Below the pieces are notes generated by a model, which had not been told where the DNA came from, did not search any database, and saw only the letters and a list, made by a program, of their open reading frames with translations. A stretch of DNA of 64,000 nucleotides from Polynucleobacter sp. KF022 (lineage in GTDB: Bacteria; Pseudomonadota; Gammaproteobacteria; Burkholderiales; Burkholderiaceae). A program made the position numbers and the translations under genes. The DNA is taken from positions 1,178,001-1,242,000 of the forward strand of contig NZ_AP026972.1 of assembly GCF_027924105.1 (NCBI RefSeq), in the 5' to 3' direction. Positions 61,329 to 64,000 of this stretch are shown piece by piece; within the stretch, counting starts at the first letter, position 1; each line of letters starts with the position of its first letter.

Positions 61329-62156
61329 TTAGATTGTTAGCCAAGCTAAAGTAGATTTAATTAAGGCTTCATCACCAGGCTCACTGGTAAAAACTTCACC
61401 AAATCCAATTAACTCAGCGGCATCAGCAATATTGTGATGCGGGCAAAGAGCGCTAGCTGCACTAAGGCTTTGGGTAAATTGACCGTTCATCACCTCACCT
61501 AGATAGCGGACTGCCTCAGAGGAAGTGAGCAACCAAAGAGATTTACTTAAATCCATTTCTCGCACTAGATGCCATGCAGGGTTATCCAGATCTAAAGGCA
61601 CGCGGCTGTAGGTAGAAATTGCTTCTACAGTAGCGCCAGCTTTTGTTAATGTGTCAGCCAGCCAATCACGACCACCCTCACCTTTAAAGATCACTACTTT
61701 TTTGTTCTGCCAACTAGATTGCAGAGATTGAAGTTCCTGCCAAAGACCCTCAGAGTCCCAGTTTTCATTATTTTTAGGGATGATGATAGGCGTCGGTATT
61801 GCTTCTAAACCAATGCCATGGTTTTTTAAAGCTAGATTGCTACTGCCCCCCATCACACCTATCGGAATAACTTTTTTAGAGAAGTCTTGCCAGTCTCGCT
61901 CTAGTAATCGCATCACGCTCTCAATAGCATTGGGACTCACAAAGATGGCTAGGTCGGCATCACTCAAGACAGTAGCAATGTGGTCAGCCAAATGCTCATC
62001 AGACTTTGGAACAATGGTGAGTAATGGTAAGGACAATATTTCAGGGAGACTACGTTTTCCTACTCCGCTCGCTTCGATTGCGCGAGTGAGTACTTCAATC
62101 AGCTGACGAGCTTGCCCACTTGGTCTTGTGACGATGATAGTTTTAGTGCTCATCAC
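61329..62156 (-). CDS. hemD: Uroporphyrinogen-III synthase
   Basis: 275 residues in two alternating domains. Visible family blocks are VTRPSGQARQL at the start, FVSPNAIESVMRLL, and a late SSEAVRYLG. The family is poorly conserved, but the position 11 bp after hemC is decisive. It closes and inverts ring D of hydroxymethylbilane. Confidence 0.9.
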   Translation of the reverse strand: MMSTKTIIVTRPSGQARQLIEVLTRAIEASGVGKRSLPEILSLPLLTIVPKSDEHLADHIATVLSDADLAIFVSPNAIESVMRLLERDWQDFSKKVIPIGVMGGSSNLALKNHGIGLEAIPTPIIIPKNNENWDSEGLWQELQSLQSSWQNKKVVIFKGEGGRDWLADTLTKAGATVEAISTYSRVPLDLDNPAWHLVREMDLSKSLWLLTSSEAVRYLGEVMNGQFTQSLSAASALCPHHNIADAAELIGFGEVFTSEPGDEALIKSTLAWLTI

Positions 62157-62167
62157 TACGGTTATGT

Positions 62168-63133
62168 TTATTTAGAAAATTTTGGAATTAAATCTGCCGC
62201 GCCTTGTGAGAGCAAGTCTTGTGCGACTGCGAGCCCCAAAGCCTCTGCGTCTGCCACTGACTTCACTTGCGCACTGCCATTTGCCAGGCAAATCGCTTTA
62301 CCATCCGTACTCGCCACAAAGGAGCGAATTTGCATTTGATTTTGATCCCAGACTGCGTGCGCAGCTAAGGGCACCTCGCATGATCCACCCAATTGACGAG
62401 ACACCATACGCTCAGCTGAAACTGCAAACAAGGTAGGCGTGTCGTTTAATGGAGCAAGCCATTGTTTGATGTTGGGGTGCTTACTTAAGGTTTCAATACC
62501 AAGAGCGCCCTGGCCTGCAGCAGGCGTGTAAGGATCGTATGGCAAGAATGCACGGATGCGCGACTCTAAACCTAAACGCTTAAGACCAGCAGCAGCCAAA
62601 ATAATTGCCTGATATTCACCGCGATCTAATTTACCCATACGCGTATCTAAATTACCGCGTAATGGCTGAATCACCAGATGAGGAAACCTTGCACGCAACA
62701 CGGATTCGCGACGCAGACTTGACGTGCCAACGATGGCGCCCACAGGAAGATCTTCAAGACTGGCGTAATCATTGGAAACAAAAGCATCTCTTGCATCTTC
62801 TCTAGCCATAACGCAAGCAAGATCAAAACCCTCAGGCATCACCATGGGGACATCTTTTAATGAATGCACTGCTAAGTCAGCCCGACCATCCTCAAGGGCA
62901 GTTTCCAGCTCTTTTACAAAAAGACCTTTACCACCCACTTTAGAGAGGGCTTTGTCCAAAATCTGGTCACCACGGGTTGTCATGCCCAAAATCTGGACAT
63001 CACACTCCGGATAGAGCTTTTTAAGGCAATCCCGGACATGCTCAGCCTGCCACATGGCCAGGCGACTTTCACGGGAGGCGATAACAAGGCTCTTTGGAGC
63101 GGCTATAGGGGAAGAATTCAGGGTTTGGGACAT
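62168..63133 (-). CDS. hemC: Hydroxymethylbilane synthase
   Basis: 321 residues from ATG 63133, chosen because the product then starts near SLVIASRESRLAMWQAEHV; 25 extra upstream residues would be atypical. The cofactor Cys is in LGGSCEVPLAAHA, and SLRRESVLRARFPHL is conserved. It polymerises four porphobilinogens. No SD is present; TATTTT lies 7 nt before the ATG. It is divergent from argH, 43 bp apart. Confidence 0.94.
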   Translation of the reverse strand: MSQTLNSSPIAAPKSLVIASRESRLAMWQAEHVRDCLKKLYPECDVQILGMTTRGDQILDKALSKVGGKGLFVKELETALEDGRADLAVHSLKDVPMVMPEGFDLACVMAREDARDAFVSNDYASLEDLPVGAIVGTSSLRRESVLRARFPHLVIQPLRGNLDTRMGKLDRGEYQAIILAAAGLKRLGLESRIRAFLPYDPYTPAAGQGALGIETLSKHPNIKQWLAPLNDTPTLFAVSAERMVSRQLGGSCEVPLAAHAVWDQNQMQIRSFVASTDGKAICLANGSAQVKSVADAEALGLAVAQDLLSQGAADLIPKFSK

Positions 63134-63164
63134 AACATTTAAAATAATCAAAGACCTACACCAA

Positions 63165-63170
63165 TATACT
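63165..63170 (+). promoter_or_regulatory. -10 hexamer for probably leaderless argH mRNA
   Basis: TATACT, then GTGTTT, then ATG 63177. No SD is present; the -35 is not clear. Confidence 0.45.
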
Positions 63171-63176
63171 GTGTTT

Positions 63177-64000
63177 ATGAGCTCATCAAATAATTCCTTA
63201 GACAACAAAGCCCAAGCTTGGTCGGCCCGTTTTGCCGAACCCGTTGACGAACTTGTTCAGCGTTATACCGCTTCTATTGGCTTTGATCAACGCTTTGCCA
63301 TGGTCGATATAGCTGGATCCCTAGCCCATGCTGAGATGCTGGCTGCCCAAAAAATCATTAGCGCCCAGGATTTGGCAGATATTCAAAAGGGAATGGCCCA
63401 AATTAAGAGTGAGATCGAGTCTGGCCAATTTAATTGGCAACTTGCTCTTGAGGATGTTCACCTCAATATCGAAGCACGCTTAACCGCATTGGTTGGCGAT
63501 GCTGGCAAACGTTTGCATACTGGTCGCTCACGAAATGACCAAGTCGCAACCGATCTTCGTCTGTGGTTGCGTGGCAGTGTTGATGATATCTCCCTCACTC
63601 TGAAATCTTTACGTGTTGCGCTTTTAGATTTGGCAGAGAAACATGCTTCGACCATCATGCCTGGTCACACGCATTTACAAGTAGCCCAGCCTATTACTTT
63701 TGGTCATCACCTTATGGCCTACTTTGAAATGTTTAGCCGTGATGCAAGTCGCTTAGCTGACTTGCGTGCTCGCTTTAATCGTTTGCCATTAGGCGCTGCC
63801 GCCTTGGCCGGAACCACTTATCCAATCGATCGCGAACAAGTTGCTAAGGCCCTTGGATTTGATGGCATTTGCAATAACTCCTTAGACGCCGTATCCGATC
63901 GTGATTTTGCGATTGAGTTTTGCGCCTTTGCTTCGATCTTGATGATGCACGTATCACGCCTATCCGAAGAGCTCATCCTGTGGCTGAGCCCACGCTTTGG
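63177..64000 (+). CDS. argH: Argininosuccinate lyase (5' part, runs off the window)
   Basis: 274 codons are visible from ATG 63177 with no stop. HTGRSRNDQVATDLRLW, the PGHTHLQVAQPITFGHH catalytic block with its His and LGAAALAGTTYPIDR are intact. It releases arginine and fumarate from argininosuccinate, and arginine feeds the cyanophycin synthetase encoded upstream. TATACT ends 6 nt before the ATG and there is no SD. The C-terminal signature (GSSxMPxKxNP) lies outside the window. Confidence 0.96.
   Translation, partial: MSSSNNSLDNKAQAWSARFAEPVDELVQRYTASIGFDQRFAMVDIAGSLAHAEMLAAQKIISAQDLADIQKGMAQIKSEIESGQFNWQLALEDVHLNIEARLTALVGDAGKRLHTGRSRNDQVATDLRLWLRGSVDDISLTLKSLRVALLDLAEKHASTIMPGHTHLQVAQPITFGHHLMAYFEMFSRDASRLADLRARFNRLPLGAAALAGTTYPIDREQVAKALGFDGICNNSLDAVSDRDFAIEFCAFASILMMHVSRLSEELILWLSPRF

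Overview
The window looks like chromosome of a free-living freshwater betaproteobacterium, most likely Polynucleobacter (Burkholderiaceae). This is inferred from moderate GC, densely packed short-spaced genes, and the combination of a cyanophycin gene set, TctCBA-type transporters, a K+-independent type H+-pyrophosphatase and several SD-less genes. No database search was possible, so product names rest on recognised motifs and family architecture.

Layout. (a) 1-14.2 kb is phosphate-centred: the 5' end of an alkaline phosphatase, DUF2252, an ArsC-type reductase, MgtC, then pstSCAB-phoU-phoB-phoR on the minus strand. A CorA-family transporter and a three-gene operon (outer-membrane barrel, unknown protein, secreted phosphoesterase) diverge from one intergenic region. 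Three PhoB-box-like direct repeats with an 11-bp period lie before the alkaline phosphatase, pstS and the CorA gene. (b) 14.2-16.6 kb is a scarred accessory patch: an M48 lipoprotein peptidase fused upstream to a galE 3' remnant, a truncated tRNA 3' end, an orphan lipoprotein, a tRNA-Ser(CGA) with a duplicated 3' end and integrase-arm-like repeats, and an orphan MazE-like antitoxin. (c) 16.6-31.3 kb is mostly housekeeping: serS, lolA, ftsK, trxB, a VapBC module, hppA/ppa, nadE-glnB, a RodZ-like protein and ilvD. (d) 31.4-36.3 kb is a five-gene minus-strand operon that looks like a copper acquisition/delivery system: DUF2946, TonB receptor, BNR-repeat protein, TlpA thioredoxin, PCu(A)C. (e) 36.3-39.5 kb is tctCBA. 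(f) 39.8-47.6 kb is a divergent cyanophycin locus: cphA' and cphA on one side, an unusual zinc-ribbon ABC exporter plus DUF1854 on the other. (g) 47.7-64 kb holds fbp, pepN, a GDT1-family exporter, ald with a permease, tcdA, pdxH, msrA, an aldehyde dehydrogenase, a LysE exporter, rhlE, ubiC, hemD, hemC and the 5' part of argH.

Cross-cutting observations. Six genes lack a Shine-Dalgarno but have a -10-like hexamer ending exactly 6 nt before the ATG (CorA-like, trxB, pepN, pdxH, lysE-like, argH), which predicts leaderless mRNAs. The CorA-like one is also preceded by a PhoB box 10 nt upstream of its -10. Both operons that begin with a binding protein (pstS, tctC) carry a terminator-like hairpin right after that gene, which should make the binding protein more abundant than the membrane parts. 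rhlE has a leader of three back-to-back hairpins, the last holding the only candidate SD.
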